Assembly: GCA_900538465.1 (NCBI GenBank)
Contig: UPXV01000005.1
Span: 1-64,000, forward strand
Direction of reading: 5' to 3'
Source: an uncultured Erysipelotrichaceae bacterium
Lineage (GTDB): Bacteria > Bacillota_I > Bacilli_A > Erysipelotrichales > Coprobacillaceae
Length of the DNA: 64,000 nucleotides
The position numbers and the translations under genes were made by a program. The notes beneath the pieces are model-generated. The model saw nothing but the letters and a program-made list of their open reading frames with translations, had not been told where the DNA came from and ran no database searches. This document shows positions 1-9,186 of this stretch, in pieces. The number at the start of each line of letters is the position of its first letter. Within the stretch, counting starts at the first letter, position 1.

Positions 1-400
1 CATACAATATTTTTAACTCTGGTTTATTTAACGTTAAATTAACTTAATGACATTGGCTAAAAAGTTTCTTCTTTTTTTATTCTATCCGAAATATTAGGAA
101 GTGATAGGATGTGTAAAATAATAAGAGATGTTATTATCAAAAATGTCATGTTATGGCAAGTGATAAATAAAGTATTCATTCCGATTATCAAATTCCACTG
201 TTTTTGATTTCTATTTTAAGTACAAGCCAATAGTTAAAAAACATAATTATGTGGATATTATTGCAATAAGTTAAAGAATATGGAATGTTGGTATCAATTG
301 GTTTAAGGGATGAAAGTTTACATCTCAACAACAATGGGATAATGAAAGTTACAAAGAAATGAGAGGAAATCAAAAAAATATAAGTGTTAAGTAAAAATAC
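1..400. other. intergenic stretch without a supported gene
   Basis: AT-rich sequence upstream of rpsP. No open frame here has a ribosome site or recognisable protein. In many Firmicutes ffh lies directly before rpsP, but no ffh 3' end is visible. A promoter begins at the right edge. Confidence 0.6.
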
Positions 401-429
401 TTGACAGATAAAATATTTATGGTATTATA
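401..429 (+). promoter_or_regulatory. promoter of the rpsP operon
   Basis: A perfect TTGACA at 401-406 is followed after 16-17 bases by TATTAT/ATTATA (423-429). Transcription would begin about 30 bases before the rpsP ATG, leaving room for the CGGAGG ribosome site at 451-456. Sigma-A type. Confidence 0.8.
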
Positions 430-463
430 TGTAAGCAAACTAAAAAATAACGGAGGAAATATT

Positions 464-748
464 ATGGCTGTAAAGATTAGATTAAAAAGAATGGGTGCTA
501 AAAAATCACCATTTTATAGAATTGTTGCTGCAGATTCAAGAATGCCTAGAGATGGACGTTTCATTGAACAATTAGGAACTTATGATCCTAGACAAAACCC
601 TGCAGTTGTGACAATCAAAGAAGAAGAAGTTTTAGCATGGTTAAACAAAGGTGCTCAACCTTCTGATACTGTAAGAAACTTATTAAGTCAAAAAGGTATT
701 ATGAAAAAATTCGCTGAAGCTAAAGATGCTGCTAAAGCTAAGAAATAA
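464..748 (+). CDS. rpsP: 30S ribosomal protein S16
   Basis: Small-subunit ribosomal protein of 94 residues, the usual length for S16. The N-terminus [20 protein letters not shown] and the following [14 protein letters not shown] are diagnostic of the family. The start is the ATG at 464, placed correctly behind CGGAGG; a longer reading from 401 would begin inside the promoter. It heads an rpsP-khpA-rimM-trmD-rplS operon, the classic Firmicutes order. The lysine/alanine-rich tail is typical and probably disordered. Confidence 0.97.
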   Translation: MAVKIRLKRMGAKKSPFYRIVAADSRMPRDGRFIEQLGTYDPRQNPAVVTIKEEEVLAWLNKGAQPSDTVRNLLSQKGIMKKFAEAKDAAKAKK

Positions 749-762
749 GCTGGTGATTTTAA

Positions 763-1014
763 GTGGACTACGTAAAAACTTTACAAGATATTGCTAGTGA
801 ATTGGTTAGTGATAAAGATAAATTAGAAGTGAGACAAATGCCTTCTTTAGAAGAAGATACAATTGTTTTATATGTTTATGCTTCTCATGATGATATTGCT
901 AAACTCATTGGTAGAAAAGGTATGATGGCTAATTCAATTCGTCAATTGATGTCTGTTAGCGGACGTTTAAATGACAAGAAATTAGATATCAAATTTGAAT
1001 CGTACGGAGAATAG
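763..1014 (+). CDS. khpA: KH-domain RNA-binding protein KhpA (YlqC family)
   Basis: An 83-residue protein starting with GTG, 14 bases after rpsP. A single KH domain carries the loop motif IGRKGMMANSIRQL, the Gly-rich turn that contacts RNA. In Gram-positive bacteria this protein works with KhpB/Jag as an RNA-binding pair affecting cell size and elongation. Its place between rpsP and rimM is conserved. The start codon is inferred from spacing to GGTGAT; no better ATG exists. A palindromic terminator overlaps its stop codon. Confidence 0.93.
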   Translation: MDYVKTLQDIASELVSDKDKLEVRQMPSLEEDTIVLYVYASHDDIAKLIGRKGMMANSIRQLMSVSGRLNDKKLDIKFESYGE

Positions 1015-1040
1015 ATGTGATATCACATCTATTTTTTTTG
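1011..1040 (+). terminator. hairpin and T-run after khpA
   Basis: A perfect 22-base palindrome (1011-1032) that includes the khpA stop is followed by a run of T. The rimM ribosome site GGAGG lies immediately after, so it probably acts as a partial terminator or attenuator inside the operon. Confidence 0.8.
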
Positions 1041-1050
1041 GAGGACTAAA

Positions 1051-1554
1051 ATGGAAAAAGTGATTATTGGGAAAATTGTCAATACCCATGGAATTAAAGG
1101 TGAATTAAAAGTTCAATCATCAACGGACTTTATTGAAGAAAGATTTCAAAAAGGAAACCATATTTGTATTGATGATCATGGAAAAATGATTGATATGGTT
1201 GTTTTGTCTTATCGTTTTCATAAGGGACTTGTTTTAGTGACTTTTCAAAATTATCAAGATATTAACTTGGTTGAAAAATATAAGGGATGTCTTTTGTATG
1301 CAGATAAAGATGAAAGTTTACTTGATGAAGGTGAATATTATGTTGGTGATTTGATTGGTTGTGAAGTGTATGATCGTGGTGAATTGATTGGGAAAGTGAA
1401 AGATGTTCAACTTTATGAACATCATGATGTTTTGGTTGTTGAAGGAAAACAAAATATCATGATTCCTTACGTTGAAGCTTTTGTGAAAGAAGAAGATATC
1501 AATCAAAAAAGAATTGATGTTGAATTGATAGAGGGTTTTTATAATGAAGATTGA
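1051..1554 (+). CDS. rimM: 16S rRNA processing/ribosome maturation factor RimM
   Basis: A 167-residue protein needed for maturation of the 30S head, acting with S19. The N-terminal beta-barrel begins KVIIGKIVNTHGIKGELKV, the RimM signature. The C-terminal PRC-barrel half contains YYVGDLIGCEVYD and IMIPYVEAFVKEED, both typical. The ATG follows GGAGG by seven bases. The 3' end overlaps trmD by 11 bases, implying translational coupling. Length and gene order are standard. Confidence 0.96.
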   Translation: MEKVIIGKIVNTHGIKGELKVQSSTDFIEERFQKGNHICIDDHGKMIDMVVLSYRFHKGLVLVTFQNYQDINLVEKYKGCLLYADKDESLLDEGEYYVGDLIGCEVYDRGELIGKVKDVQLYEHHDVLVVEGKQNIMIPYVEAFVKEEDINQKRIDVELIEGFYNED

Positions 1555-2266
1555 TATTCTTTCATTATTTCCAGAGATGTTTGAAGGTTTTTTAAAGACA
1601 TCAATTATTAAAAGAGCCATTGATGCTAAGGTGGTTGAAGTCAATGTTCATGATTTTAGGGAATATGCAAATAATAAGCATAAAAAAGTTGATGATTATC
1701 CCTATGGTGGTGGACAAGGCATGGTTTTGATGTGTCAACCTATCTTGGATTGTTTAAAAACACTGGTTACAAAAGAATCTTTGGTGATTTTGATGTCACC
1801 CCAAGGTCAAACGTTAAATCAAGCATATAGTCAAAAATTAGCTTGTGAAGAGAAACATTTGATTATTATTTGTGGGCATTACGAAGGTTTTGATGAACGT
1901 ATTCGTGATTATGTAGATGTTGAATTGTCAATTGGCGACTATGTTTTGACGGGTGGAGAACTTGCTAGTATGGTGGTATGTGATTCTGTCATTCGTTTAT
2001 TAGAGGGAGCAATTAGAGAAACATCTCACGAAGATGATTCTTTTAGTGATGGCCTTTTGGAATATCCACAATATACACGCCCTTATGAATATGATGGAAG
2101 TGTTGTTCCGGAAGTTTTGATGAGTGGTCATCATGAGAATATTAGGAAATGGAGATTGCAACAATCTTTATTGAAGACTTATCATAAACGCCCTGATTTG
2201 TTAAAAAAGAGAGTGTTTAGTGAAGAAGAATTAAAAATTTTGGAAGAAATAAGAAAAAAAGATTGA
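1544..2266 (+). CDS. trmD: tRNA (guanine-N1)-methyltransferase TrmD
   Basis: A SPOUT-class methyltransferase that makes m1G37 in tRNAs reading codons starting with C or G, preventing +1 frameshifts. 240 residues, normal length. Visible signatures are DILSLFPEMFEGF at the N-terminus, PYGGGQGMV, the knot segments ICGHYEGFDERIRDYVD and SIGDYVLTGGELA, and the C-terminal HHENIRKWR. Overlaps rimM by 11 bases. Confidence 0.97.
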   Translation: MKIDILSLFPEMFEGFLKTSIIKRAIDAKVVEVNVHDFREYANNKHKKVDDYPYGGGQGMVLMCQPILDCLKTLVTKESLVILMSPQGQTLNQAYSQKLACEEKHLIIICGHYEGFDERIRDYVDVELSIGDYVLTGGELASMVVCDSVIRLLEGAIRETSHEDDSFSDGLLEYPQYTRPYEYDGSVVPEVLMSGHHENIRKWRLQQSLLKTYHKRPDLLKKRVFSEEELKILEEIRKKD

Positions 2267-2289
2267 TTTTATGATAATGAAATGCTAAA

Positions 2290-2355
2290 ATATATCAGTC
2301 TTTGGACGCAGAAGCTCCGCTGGTTATCAAACGTATGAACTTCGTAGACTAAATT
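2290..2355 (+). promoter_or_regulatory. putative L19 leader upstream of rplS
   Basis: A non-coding, GC-richer stretch between trmD and rplS starts with AGTCT and ends with the complementary AGACT (about 2297-2351), enclosing further short inverted repeats. Its position matches the L19 ribosomal leader of low-GC Gram-positives, thought to mediate autoregulation. The assignment rests on location and pairing ends only; a covariance-model match would settle it. Confidence 0.55.
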
Positions 2356-2377
2356 TTGTGAAGGAGGAAGTCATATT

Positions 2378-2728
2378 ATGAATATGCAATTAGTACAAGA
2401 AATTACTAAAAAACAATTAAGAAACGACATCCCTGATTTCAAACCTGGGGATACAGTAAAAGTTTATGTAAAAATTCAAGAAGGTGACAAAACACGTACT
2501 CAGTTATTTGAAGGTGTTTGTATCGCTAGAAAAGGTGGAGGAATTTCTGAAACTTTCACAGTAAGAAAAATCTCTTACCAAGTTGGTGTTGAAAGAACTT
2601 TCCCAATTCATTCACCAATCATTGATAGAATTGAAGTTGCTAAAATTGGTAAAGTACGTAGAGCTAAATTACATTACTTACGTGGATTATCTGGTAAAGC
2701 AGCAAGAATTAAAGAAATTCGTAAATAA
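2378..2728 (+). CDS. rplS: 50S ribosomal protein L19
   Basis: A 116-residue L19, which sits at the 30S-50S interface. Family motifs are [45 protein letters not shown] and the C-terminal KLHYLRG. The start at 2378 lies 10 bases after AAGGAGG; the ATG at 2384 is a possible alternative. Followed by a strong intrinsic terminator. Confidence 0.97.
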   Translation: MNMQLVQEITKKQLRNDIPDFKPGDTVKVYVKIQEGDKTRTQLFEGVCIARKGGGISETFTVRKISYQVGVERTFPIHSPIIDRIEVAKIGKVRRAKLHYLRGLSGKAARIKEIRK

Positions 2729-2730
2729 GA

Positions 2731-2758
2731 AAGTATGGGGTTTCCCATACTTTTTTTC
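2731..2758 (+). terminator. intrinsic terminator after rplS
   Basis: Inverted repeat AAGTATGGG / CCCATACTT with a four-base loop followed by seven T. It closes the rpsP-rplS operon. Confidence 0.93.
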
Positions 2759-2803
2759 TAGTCTTTTTGAAGATTTAAGGGTATAATGATAAAAGGTGAT
2801 GTT

Positions 2804-3349
2804 ATGAGATTAAAGAAAAAATATGTTTATTCAATTATAGAGTTAATTGCAGTTATTATCATAACGACATGTATTTTTAAGTTTGTCGTCATTCCAGTGA
2901 GAATTGATGGTGTTTCTATGGAAAATACATTACATGATCAAAGTATTGCCTTAATTAATGCAATTGGGGTAAAAGCAGAAAATGTAAAAAGATTTGACGT
3001 TGTGGTTTTGTATAGTGAACAATTAAATGAAAAAATTATTAAACGTGTGATTGGAATGCCAGGAGATCATATTGAATTTAAAAATGATGTTTTGTATGTA
3101 AATAATCAAAAGATGGAACAGGATTTTTTAGATCCTGATTTTGTAGAGAATTCAAAAATCACTTATAATGTTCAACAATTTACTGATGATTTTAGTGTGG
3201 ATGTTGGAGAAGGTGAATATTTTGTGATGGGTGATAATCGTTTGAGATCAACGGATTCAAGAGAACTTGGATCATTTACAATCAAAGATATATTAGGCTT
3301 AAAAGGAGTAGTGATTTATCCTTTTGATGCAGTTCAATGGATTGATTAA
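2804..3349 (+). CDS. lepB: signal peptidase I
   Basis: Membrane-bound serine peptidase that removes signal peptides. One N-terminal membrane segment (about residues 9-29) precedes the catalytic domain. The nucleophile Ser lies in DGVSMENTL, the general-base Lys in KIIKRVIGMPGD, and the conserved box is GDNRLRSTDSRELG. About 181 residues. The ATG at 2804 is chosen because AAAAGGTGAT precedes it and because TATAAT (2782-2787) overlaps the alternative ATG at 2786. Lies between rplS and rbgA, a common Firmicutes placement. Confidence 0.94.
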   Translation: MRLKKKYVYSIIELIAVIIITTCIFKFVVIPVRIDGVSMENTLHDQSIALINAIGVKAENVKRFDVVVLYSEQLNEKIIKRVIGMPGDHIEFKNDVLYVNNQKMEQDFLDPDFVENSKITYNVQQFTDDFSVDVGEGEYFVMGDNRLRSTDSRELGSFTIKDILGLKGVVIYPFDAVQWID

Positions 3350-3361
3350 GGAGGAATAATA

Positions 3362-4231
3362 ATGGCACAAATTCAATGGTTTCCAGGTCATATGGCCAAA
3401 GCCAGAAGAGAAATAAGCGAGAGAATGAAAGTCATTGATATTGTGATTGAATTGGTGGATGCAAGAGCTCCTTATTCATCTAAAAATCCAATGTTAAATG
3501 ATATTGTAAAACAAAAACCAAGATTAATTGTTTTAACAAAAAAAGATATGGCAGATGAAGCACATACCAAAGCTTGGGTAGATTATTATGAATCATTAGG
3601 ATACCAAGCAATGAGTGTCAATTTAAAGAATTTTAATGAATATCAAAAAATTATAGAAAAATGTCGTCATGTTTTAAAACCGAAAATGGATAAAGAACTT
3701 GCAAGAGGTTTAAAACCACGTGCAATTCGAGCAATGGTTTTAGGAATTCCTAATGTAGGAAAATCAACATTTATTAATAAACTAGCTAATCGAAAAGCAA
3801 CAGTAACAGGAAATAAACCTGGCGTTACAAAAGCTCAACAAATTATACGAGTGGCTAAAGATTTTGAATTATTTGATACGCCAGGTGTTTTATGGCCTAA
3901 ATTTGAAGATGAACATATTGCTAGAAATATTGCATTACTTGGTTCTATTAAACAAGATATCTTGCCTTTAGATGATTTGTTTATTTATGCGATTCAATAT
4001 TTAGCACAAAATTATCCTACTCTTTTACAAGAACGTTATCAGTTAGAAGTGGATTTGAATGATGAAAATTGGATCTTGAAGACTTTTGAACATATTGCTC
4101 AAAAAAGAAAAGTCAAACCTTTAAAAGGTGAAGTGGATTATGATCGTGTCATTGCATTAGTATTTAGTGAAATTCATGATGGAAGTCTTGGACGTGTCAC
4201 ATGGGAGGATACAACATGTGTCAAAGATTAA
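3362..4231 (+). CDS. rbgA: ribosome biogenesis GTPase RbgA (YlqF)
   Basis: A circularly permuted GTPase required late in 50S assembly. The motif order is the permuted one: G4 (LTKKD) comes first, then G1 (GIPNVGKSTFIN), then G3 (DTPG). The N-terminus IQWFPGHMAKA is the RbgA hallmark. 289 residues with a C-terminal RNA-binding region. Starts after AGGAGG, and its 3' end overlaps rnhB by 16 bases. Confidence 0.96.
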   Translation: MAQIQWFPGHMAKARREISERMKVIDIVIELVDARAPYSSKNPMLNDIVKQKPRLIVLTKKDMADEAHTKAWVDYYESLGYQAMSVNLKNFNEYQKIIEKCRHVLKPKMDKELARGLKPRAIRAMVLGIPNVGKSTFINKLANRKATVTGNKPGVTKAQQIIRVAKDFELFDTPGVLWPKFEDEHIARNIALLGSIKQDILPLDDLFIYAIQYLAQNYPTLLQERYQLEVDLNDENWILKTFEHIAQKRKVKPLKGEVDYDRVIALVFSEIHDGSLGRVTWEDTTCVKD

Positions 4232-4842
4232 AATATGAACAGGCTGCTTATCAAAAAGGCAAAAAGTATATTGTTGGACTTGATGAAGCAGGACGTGGTC
4301 CTATGGCGGGACCTTTGGTTGTGGGAGCAGTTATTTTCGAAAAAGGTTATTATAATGATGATATAAATGATTCAAAACAATTATCTGAAAAGAAAAGAGA
4401 AGCGTTATATGATATAATTATACAAGATGCTTTGGCTTATCAGATTGAAATTATTGAAACTTCAGAAGTTGATCGTTTAAATGTTTATCAGGCCAGTAAA
4501 AAAGGTATGTTAGATGCGATTGAACATATTTCTATTCATCCTGATTATGCTTTAAGTGATGCTATGCCTTTGGGTGATGGTATTGAACATGAGGCTATTA
4601 TCAAAGGTGATAGTTTATCTATGTCTATTGCGGCTGCGAGTATTTTGGCAAAGGTTACACGTGATCGTATTATGAAAGAATATGATCGTCTTTATCCTGA
4701 ATATGGTTTTGCAAAGCATAAAGGTTATCCAACAAAGCAACATAAAGAGGCTTTAAAAACATATGGAGTGACACCTATTCATCGTCGTTCTTTTCAACCT
4801 GTAAGAGATGTCTTAAATGAACAATTGGCACTTGAACTTTAA
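4216..4842 (+). CDS. rnhB: ribonuclease HII
   Basis: Cleaves RNA in RNA-DNA hybrids and removes single ribonucleotides from DNA. 208 residues from the ATG at 4216, seven bases after GGGAGG; the earlier ATG at 4201 would place that ribosome site inside the gene. The acidic active site is visible in GLDEAGRGPMAGPLVVGAV, and DSKQLSEKKRE and SIAAASILAKVTRDR are conserved. The last codons form the left arm of a terminator. Confidence 0.96.
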   Translation: MCQRLKYEQAAYQKGKKYIVGLDEAGRGPMAGPLVVGAVIFEKGYYNDDINDSKQLSEKKREALYDIIIQDALAYQIEIIETSEVDRLNVYQASKKGMLDAIEHISIHPDYALSDAMPLGDGIEHEAIIKGDSLSMSIAAASILAKVTRDRIMKEYDRLYPEYGFAKHKGYPTKQHKEALKTYGVTPIHRRSFQPVRDVLNEQLALEL

Positions 4843-4857
4843 GTTGAAGTGCTTTTC
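4828..4857 (+). terminator. terminator overlapping the rnhB stop
   Basis: GCACTTGAACTT and AAGTTGAAGTGC pair around the rnhB stop codon (arms 4828-4839 and 4841-4852) with one internal G/G mismatch, followed by TTTT. Confidence 0.8.
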
Positions 4858-4957
4858 TATGGTCAAAAACCCTCTTTTTTAAAAAAATTTCATTTTTTTT
4901 CAAGAAAAAAAAGAAAAATGGGAACTTTTTGTTGTATATAGAAGTAGGAGGGTTATT

Positions 4958-5722
4958 ATGGAAGAATTAGTATTGTATTTTTCGTTAAAGTATCAAGGGG
5001 ACTTTAAAAGTATTTATCATGCTTTAATGTCCAAAGAAAGAGTGGATGAAGTTTTAAAATGTGAACTCAAAAAGAAATTAAAGTGTCAGTATACGACAAT
5101 CTTTAGTGATGATTATCCTGAGGCTTTAAAACTTATTAATTGTCCACCGTTTGTTTTGTATTATTATGGCAATCTTTCATTGGTAAAGCAAAAAACGATT
5201 GGTGTTGTTGGAATGCGTGAAATGAGTGATTATGGTAAGAAGGCAACTCAGTTTTTTGTAAATGATTTGATTCAGCATGATTATGTTATTGTAAGTGGAA
5301 TGGCAAGAGGTGTGGATACAATTGCTCATCAGACAACTATAGCAGGTGGTGGTCATACAATTGCCGTATTAGGAACGGGAATTGATTATTGTTATCCTAA
5401 GGAAAATCGAATCTTGTATGAAAAGTTGAAGGAAAATGAGTTGGTTATGAGTGAGTATCCTTTTCAAACCTCGCCAACACGCAAACTTTTTCCGTTTCGT
5501 AATCGTATTATTGCAGGATTGTCTCATTGTGTTTTGATTACTGAGGCACGTTTAAGAAGTGGAACAATGATTACAGCTGGTTATGCTTTAGAACAAGGGA
5601 AAGATGTTTATTGTGTTCCTAGTCGTTTTGATGACTATAATGGTTGTAATGAATTAATAAAACAGGGTGCTAAACTGGTTTTAAATGGGAATGATATTGT
5701 AGAAGATGAAGATTTAGGTTGA
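4958..5722 (+). CDS. dprA: DNA-processing protein DprA/Smf
   Basis: Loads RecA on incoming single-stranded DNA during transformation. Rossmann-type core: GVVGMREMSDYG (residues about 82-93), VSGMARGVDTIAH, GTGIDYCYPKEN and SEYPFQTSP are all family motifs. 254 residues, without a clear extended C-terminal winged helix, so slightly short against the B. subtilis protein. ATG follows GGAGG. With comEA and comEC in the same window it suggests competence genes are retained. topA follows with a promoter overlapping the dprA stop. Confidence 0.94.
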   Translation: MEELVLYFSLKYQGDFKSIYHALMSKERVDEVLKCELKKKLKCQYTTIFSDDYPEALKLINCPPFVLYYYGNLSLVKQKTIGVVGMREMSDYGKKATQFFVNDLIQHDYVIVSGMARGVDTIAHQTTIAGGGHTIAVLGTGIDYCYPKENRILYEKLKENELVMSEYPFQTSPTRKLFPFRNRIIAGLSHCVLITEARLRSGTMITAGYALEQGKDVYCVPSRFDDYNGCNELIKQGAKLVLNGNDIVEDEDLG

Positions 5723-5747
5723 CAAATTCAAAAAAACACCTAATAAT
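5719..5747 (+). promoter_or_regulatory. promoter before topA
   Basis: TTGACA at 5719-5724, embedded in the dprA stop region, is followed 17 bases later by AATAAT (5742-5747). Confidence 0.65.
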
Positions 5748-5772
5748 AGAAAAAACGTAGGAGGTAAAATCT

Positions 5773-7848
5773 ATGGGTAAGAATTTAGTAATTGTCGAAT
5801 CACCTTCAAAATCAAAGACGATTGAAAAATATCTTGGTTCAGATTATGAAGTGACTTCTTCAAAAGGACATATTAGAGATCTAGCAACAACTGGAAAAGG
5901 TGGGCTAGGTGTTGATATAGAAAATGACTATAAGCCAAATTATGTAATCAATAAGGATAAGAAGGATGTTGTTAAAGAATTAAAGAAATGTGTTAAAGAT
6001 GCTGATTATGTTTATCTTGCAACCGATCCTGACCGTGAAGGAGAAGCTATTTCATGGCATTTGGCAGAAGTTTTAGGATTGGATACTGATTTAACAAATC
6101 GTGTTGTTTTTAATGAAGTGACACGTGATGCGGTTATTGATGCATTAAATCATCCTCGTCAAATTGATAAGAATCTTGTTAAGTCACAAGAAACAAGACG
6201 TGTGCTTGATCGTATTATTGGTTTTAAACTTTCCAAGTTGTTACAAAAGAAAATTAAATCTAAATCAGCTGGTCGTGTTCAATCAGTAGCTTTAAGATTG
6301 ATTTGTGAAAGAGAAAAAGAAATTGAAGCATTTGTTCCAGAAGAATATTGGAAGATTAAAGCTTTATTTGAAAAAGATGAGATTTCTTTTGAAGCAGAAC
6401 TTGCGAAGTATCAAAATCAAAAGATTGAATTAAAAAACGAGGAAGAAACAAATCAAGTTTATGAATCATTGAATAAAGAGTTTATTGTGAAGGATGTTAA
6501 GAAGACATTAAAGAAACGTGCTTCTAAACCTCCATTTATTACTTCAACGTTACAACAAGAAGCATCATCTAAATTAAATTTCAAAGCTAAAAGAACAATG
6601 ATGATTGCTCAAAAATTATATGAAGGTATTGATATTGGTGAAGAAACTGTTGGGTTAATTACTTATATGAGAACGGACTCAATTCGTTTGTCAGATGCTT
6701 TTATTCAAGAAGCAAAAGATTATATCAAAGAAAAATATGGTAAAGACTATGTAGGGAGCGTCAAAGTTTCTAAAAAGACTGAAAATGTTCAAGATGCTCA
6801 TGAAGGGATTCGTCCTACAAGTGTTATGCGTACACCTGAAAGCTTAAAAGAATATTTATCTGCTGATGAATATAAGTTATATGCTTTGATTTATGCGCGT
6901 GCAGTGGCTTCATTAATGGCACCAGCGAAATTGAATTCAACAACTTTAGCTTTAGATAATAATGGTTATGAATTCAAAGCCAGTGGTTCTGTGATTGCTT
7001 TTGATGGTTATTTAAGAGTTTATGGGGCTTATGAAAAACAAAGTGATGAAATTTTACCAGAAGTTTCAGTTCAAGAAAGCTTATTAAGTCAAGATATCAA
7101 AAAGTCTCAACACTTTACAAAACCACCTGCTCGTTATAGTGAAGCAAAATTAATTAAAGAATTAGAAGAATTAGGTATTGGTCGTCCAAGTACTTATGCA
7201 AGTATTATTGATACAATTGTCACAAGACAATATGTTGAAACAGTTGATAAAGCATTTAAGCCAACTGAATCAGGAATTTTAACAAATGATAAGTTAGTAC
7301 AATTCTTTGATAGTATTATTAATGTTGAATATACTGCTAAGATGGAACAAGAACTTGATGAAATTGCTGAGGGTGATGATGATTATGTTCATGCGATTTC
7401 AACATTTGAGGAAAAATTTGAACCTTTATTAGAAAATGCTTATGAAAAAATGGAACAAATTCAACCAGTCAAAACAGGAGAAACTTGTCCTGAATGTGGT
7501 GGAGATTTGGTTATTCGTAAAGGACGTTTTGGTGAATTTGTTGCATGTTCAAATTATCCAACTTGCAAGTATGTGAAAAAAGAACCAGAAGAAATTCAAT
7601 ATACAGGAGAAAAATGTCCAAAGTGTGGCAGTCCGATGATCTTTAAGAAAGGGCGTTTTGGAACGTTTGAAGCATGTTCAAATTATCCTGAATGTAAATA
7701 TATTAAGAATGAGAAGAAAAAAGCTGAACCAGTGATGACTGATGAAGTTTGTCCAAATTGTGGCAGTCCAATTGTGATTAAAAAAGGACGTTATGGTGAG
7801 TTTAAAGCATGTTCAGCTTATCCAAAGTGTAAAACAATTTTGAAATAA
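5773..7848 (+). CDS. topA: DNA topoisomerase I
   Basis: Type IA topoisomerase relaxing negative supercoils. 691 residues. The Toprim domain starts NLVIVESPSKSKTIEKYLG, with the acidic triad in ATDPDREGEAISWHL. The catalytic tyrosine lies in GLITYMRTDSIRLS. Three C-terminal four-cysteine zinc ribbons are visible (CPECGG...CSNYPTCK, CPKCGS...CSNYPECK, CPNCGS...CSAYPKCK). The downstream pair trmFO-xerC is the same as in Bacillus. Confidence 0.98.
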   Translation: MGKNLVIVESPSKSKTIEKYLGSDYEVTSSKGHIRDLATTGKGGLGVDIENDYKPNYVINKDKKDVVKELKKCVKDADYVYLATDPDREGEAISWHLAEVLGLDTDLTNRVVFNEVTRDAVIDALNHPRQIDKNLVKSQETRRVLDRIIGFKLSKLLQKKIKSKSAGRVQSVALRLICEREKEIEAFVPEEYWKIKALFEKDEISFEAELAKYQNQKIELKNEEETNQVYESLNKEFIVKDVKKTLKKRASKPPFITSTLQQEASSKLNFKAKRTMMIAQKLYEGIDIGEETVGLITYMRTDSIRLSDAFIQEAKDYIKEKYGKDYVGSVKVSKKTENVQDAHEGIRPTSVMRTPESLKEYLSADEYKLYALIYARAVASLMAPAKLNSTTLALDNNGYEFKASGSVIAFDGYLRVYGAYEKQSDEILPEVSVQESLLSQDIKKSQHFTKPPARYSEAKLIKELEELGIGRPSTYASIIDTIVTRQYVETVDKAFKPTESGILTNDKLVQFFDSIINVEYTAKMEQELDEIAEGDDDYVHAISTFEEKFEPLLENAYEKMEQIQPVKTGETCPECGGDLVIRKGRFGEFVACSNYPTCKYVKKEPEEIQYTGEKCPKCGSPMIFKKGRFGTFEACSNYPECKYIKNEKKKAEPVMTDEVCPNCGSPIVIKKGRYGEFKACSAYPKCKTILK

Positions 7849-7871
7849 AAGTCCCACATGGGGCTTTTTGA
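7848..7871 (+). terminator. terminator after topA
   Basis: AAAGTCCC / GGGGCTTT (one T-G pair) with an ACAT loop and a T-run. It contains the ATG at 7858, which argues against that ATG as the trmFO start. Confidence 0.8.
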
Positions 7872-7887
7872 AATGGAAAGAGAGTGG

Positions 7888-9186
7888 ATGGAAATGGAAA
7901 AAGTCAATGTGATAGGAGCAGGTTTAGCTGGTGTAGAAGCTGTTTATCAGCTTGTGAAAAGAAATATTCCTGTGCGTTTATATGAAATGCGTCCAGTCAA
8001 AACAACAGATGCTCATAAGAGTGAATATTTTGCTGAATTGGTTTGTTCAAATTCATTGCGTGCTGATGGATTATCAAATGCAGTCGGTGTTTTAAAAGAA
8101 GAAATGCGTATGCATGAAAGTGTTATTATGAAATTTGCAAAAGAACATCAAGTTCCAGCAGGGGGATCATTAGCAGTTGATCGCATTGGTTTTTCCAAGG
8201 CTATTACTGATTTTATTTCTCAACATCCTCTTGTTGAAGTGATTCATGAAGAAGTTTTAGAGATTCCTAGTGGTCCAACAATTATTGCTAGTGGACCATT
8301 GACAAGTCAGCCACTTTCTGATGCAATTGCTAATCTTTTACATTCTGATTATTTTTATTTTTATGATGCTGCAGCACCAATCATTACTAAAGAAAGTATT
8401 AATTTTGATGTTGCTTATTATAAATCTCGTTATGATAAGGGTGATGCTGAATATATTAACTGTCCAATGGATGAGGAACAATTTGATCGTTTCTATGATG
8501 AATTAATGAAGGCAGAAGTTGTAAAACCTAAAGATTTTGAAGAAAAGTTTTTTGAAGGATGTATGCCTTTTGAAGAAATGGCAAGAAGAGGAAAACAGAC
8601 ATTGTTGTTTGGACCTATGAAACCAGTTGGTTTAGAAAAAGATGGTGGCAAAAGATCACATGCTGTGGTGCAATTAAGACAAGATAATGCGGTTGGATCA
8701 CTTTATAATATTGTTGGATTTCAAACTCATTTAAAATGGGGTGAACAAGAACGTATTATTCATATGATACCTGGATTAGAAAATGCCCATATTGTTCGTT
8801 ATGGTGTTATGCATCGAAATTGTTTTATTTGTTCTCCTAAGTATTTAAAACCAACATATCAATTTGTTGGTCGTGATGATTTGTTTTTTGCAGGACAAAT
8901 GACAGGGGTTGAAGGCTATGTAGAATCTGCACAAAGTGGAATCGTGGCTGGTATTAATATGGCTCGTTATTTGCAAAATCAAGAATTGGTTGTTTATCCA
9001 AGGGAAACAGTCATGGGATCGCTTGCTTATTATATTACACATGGAGATCCAAACCATTTTCAACCAATGAAAGCTAATTTTGGGATTTTGCCAGATTTAG
9101 CAGTGCGTGTGAAAAAGAAAGAACGTAAAGAAGCTTATGCAATGCGTGCTATTGAAACAATGAAGGAGTTCTTGAAAGATGACTGA
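7888..9186 (+). CDS. trmFO: methylenetetrahydrofolate-tRNA-(uracil-5-)-methyltransferase TrmFO
   Basis: FAD- and folate-dependent enzyme forming m5U54 in the T-loop of tRNA. The N-terminal dinucleotide fold reads [17 protein letters not shown]. The [12 protein letters not shown] segment and the Cys in [14 protein letters not shown] are characteristic, and the C-terminus contains [16 protein letters not shown]. About 432 residues. The start is 7888 or 7894 (both in frame, just after GAGAGTGG). Overlaps xerC by 8 bases. Confidence 0.95.
   Translation: MEMEKVNVIGAGLAGVEAVYQLVKRNIPVRLYEMRPVKTTDAHKSEYFAELVCSNSLRADGLSNAVGVLKEEMRMHESVIMKFAKEHQVPAGGSLAVDRIGFSKAITDFISQHPLVEVIHEEVLEIPSGPTIIASGPLTSQPLSDAIANLLHSDYFYFYDAAAPIITKESINFDVAYYKSRYDKGDAEYINCPMDEEQFDRFYDELMKAEVVKPKDFEEKFFEGCMPFEEMARRGKQTLLFGPMKPVGLEKDGGKRSHAVVQLRQDNAVGSLYNIVGFQTHLKWGEQERIIHMIPGLENAHIVRYGVMHRNCFICSPKYLKPTYQFVGRDDLFFAGQMTGVEGYVESAQSGIVAGINMARYLQNQELVVYPRETVMGSLAYYITHGDPNHFQPMKANFGILPDLAVRVKKKERKEAYAMRAIETMKEFLKDD

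Noticed and set aside
188..373. 61-codon minus-strand frame upstream of rpsP
   Set aside because: No ribosome site, low complexity hydrophobic translation, no recognisable motif; AT-rich chance frame.
1318..1644. 108-codon minus-strand frame opposite rimM/trmD
   Set aside because: Lies entirely over two well-supported genes and translates to Ile/Phe/Asn-rich noise.
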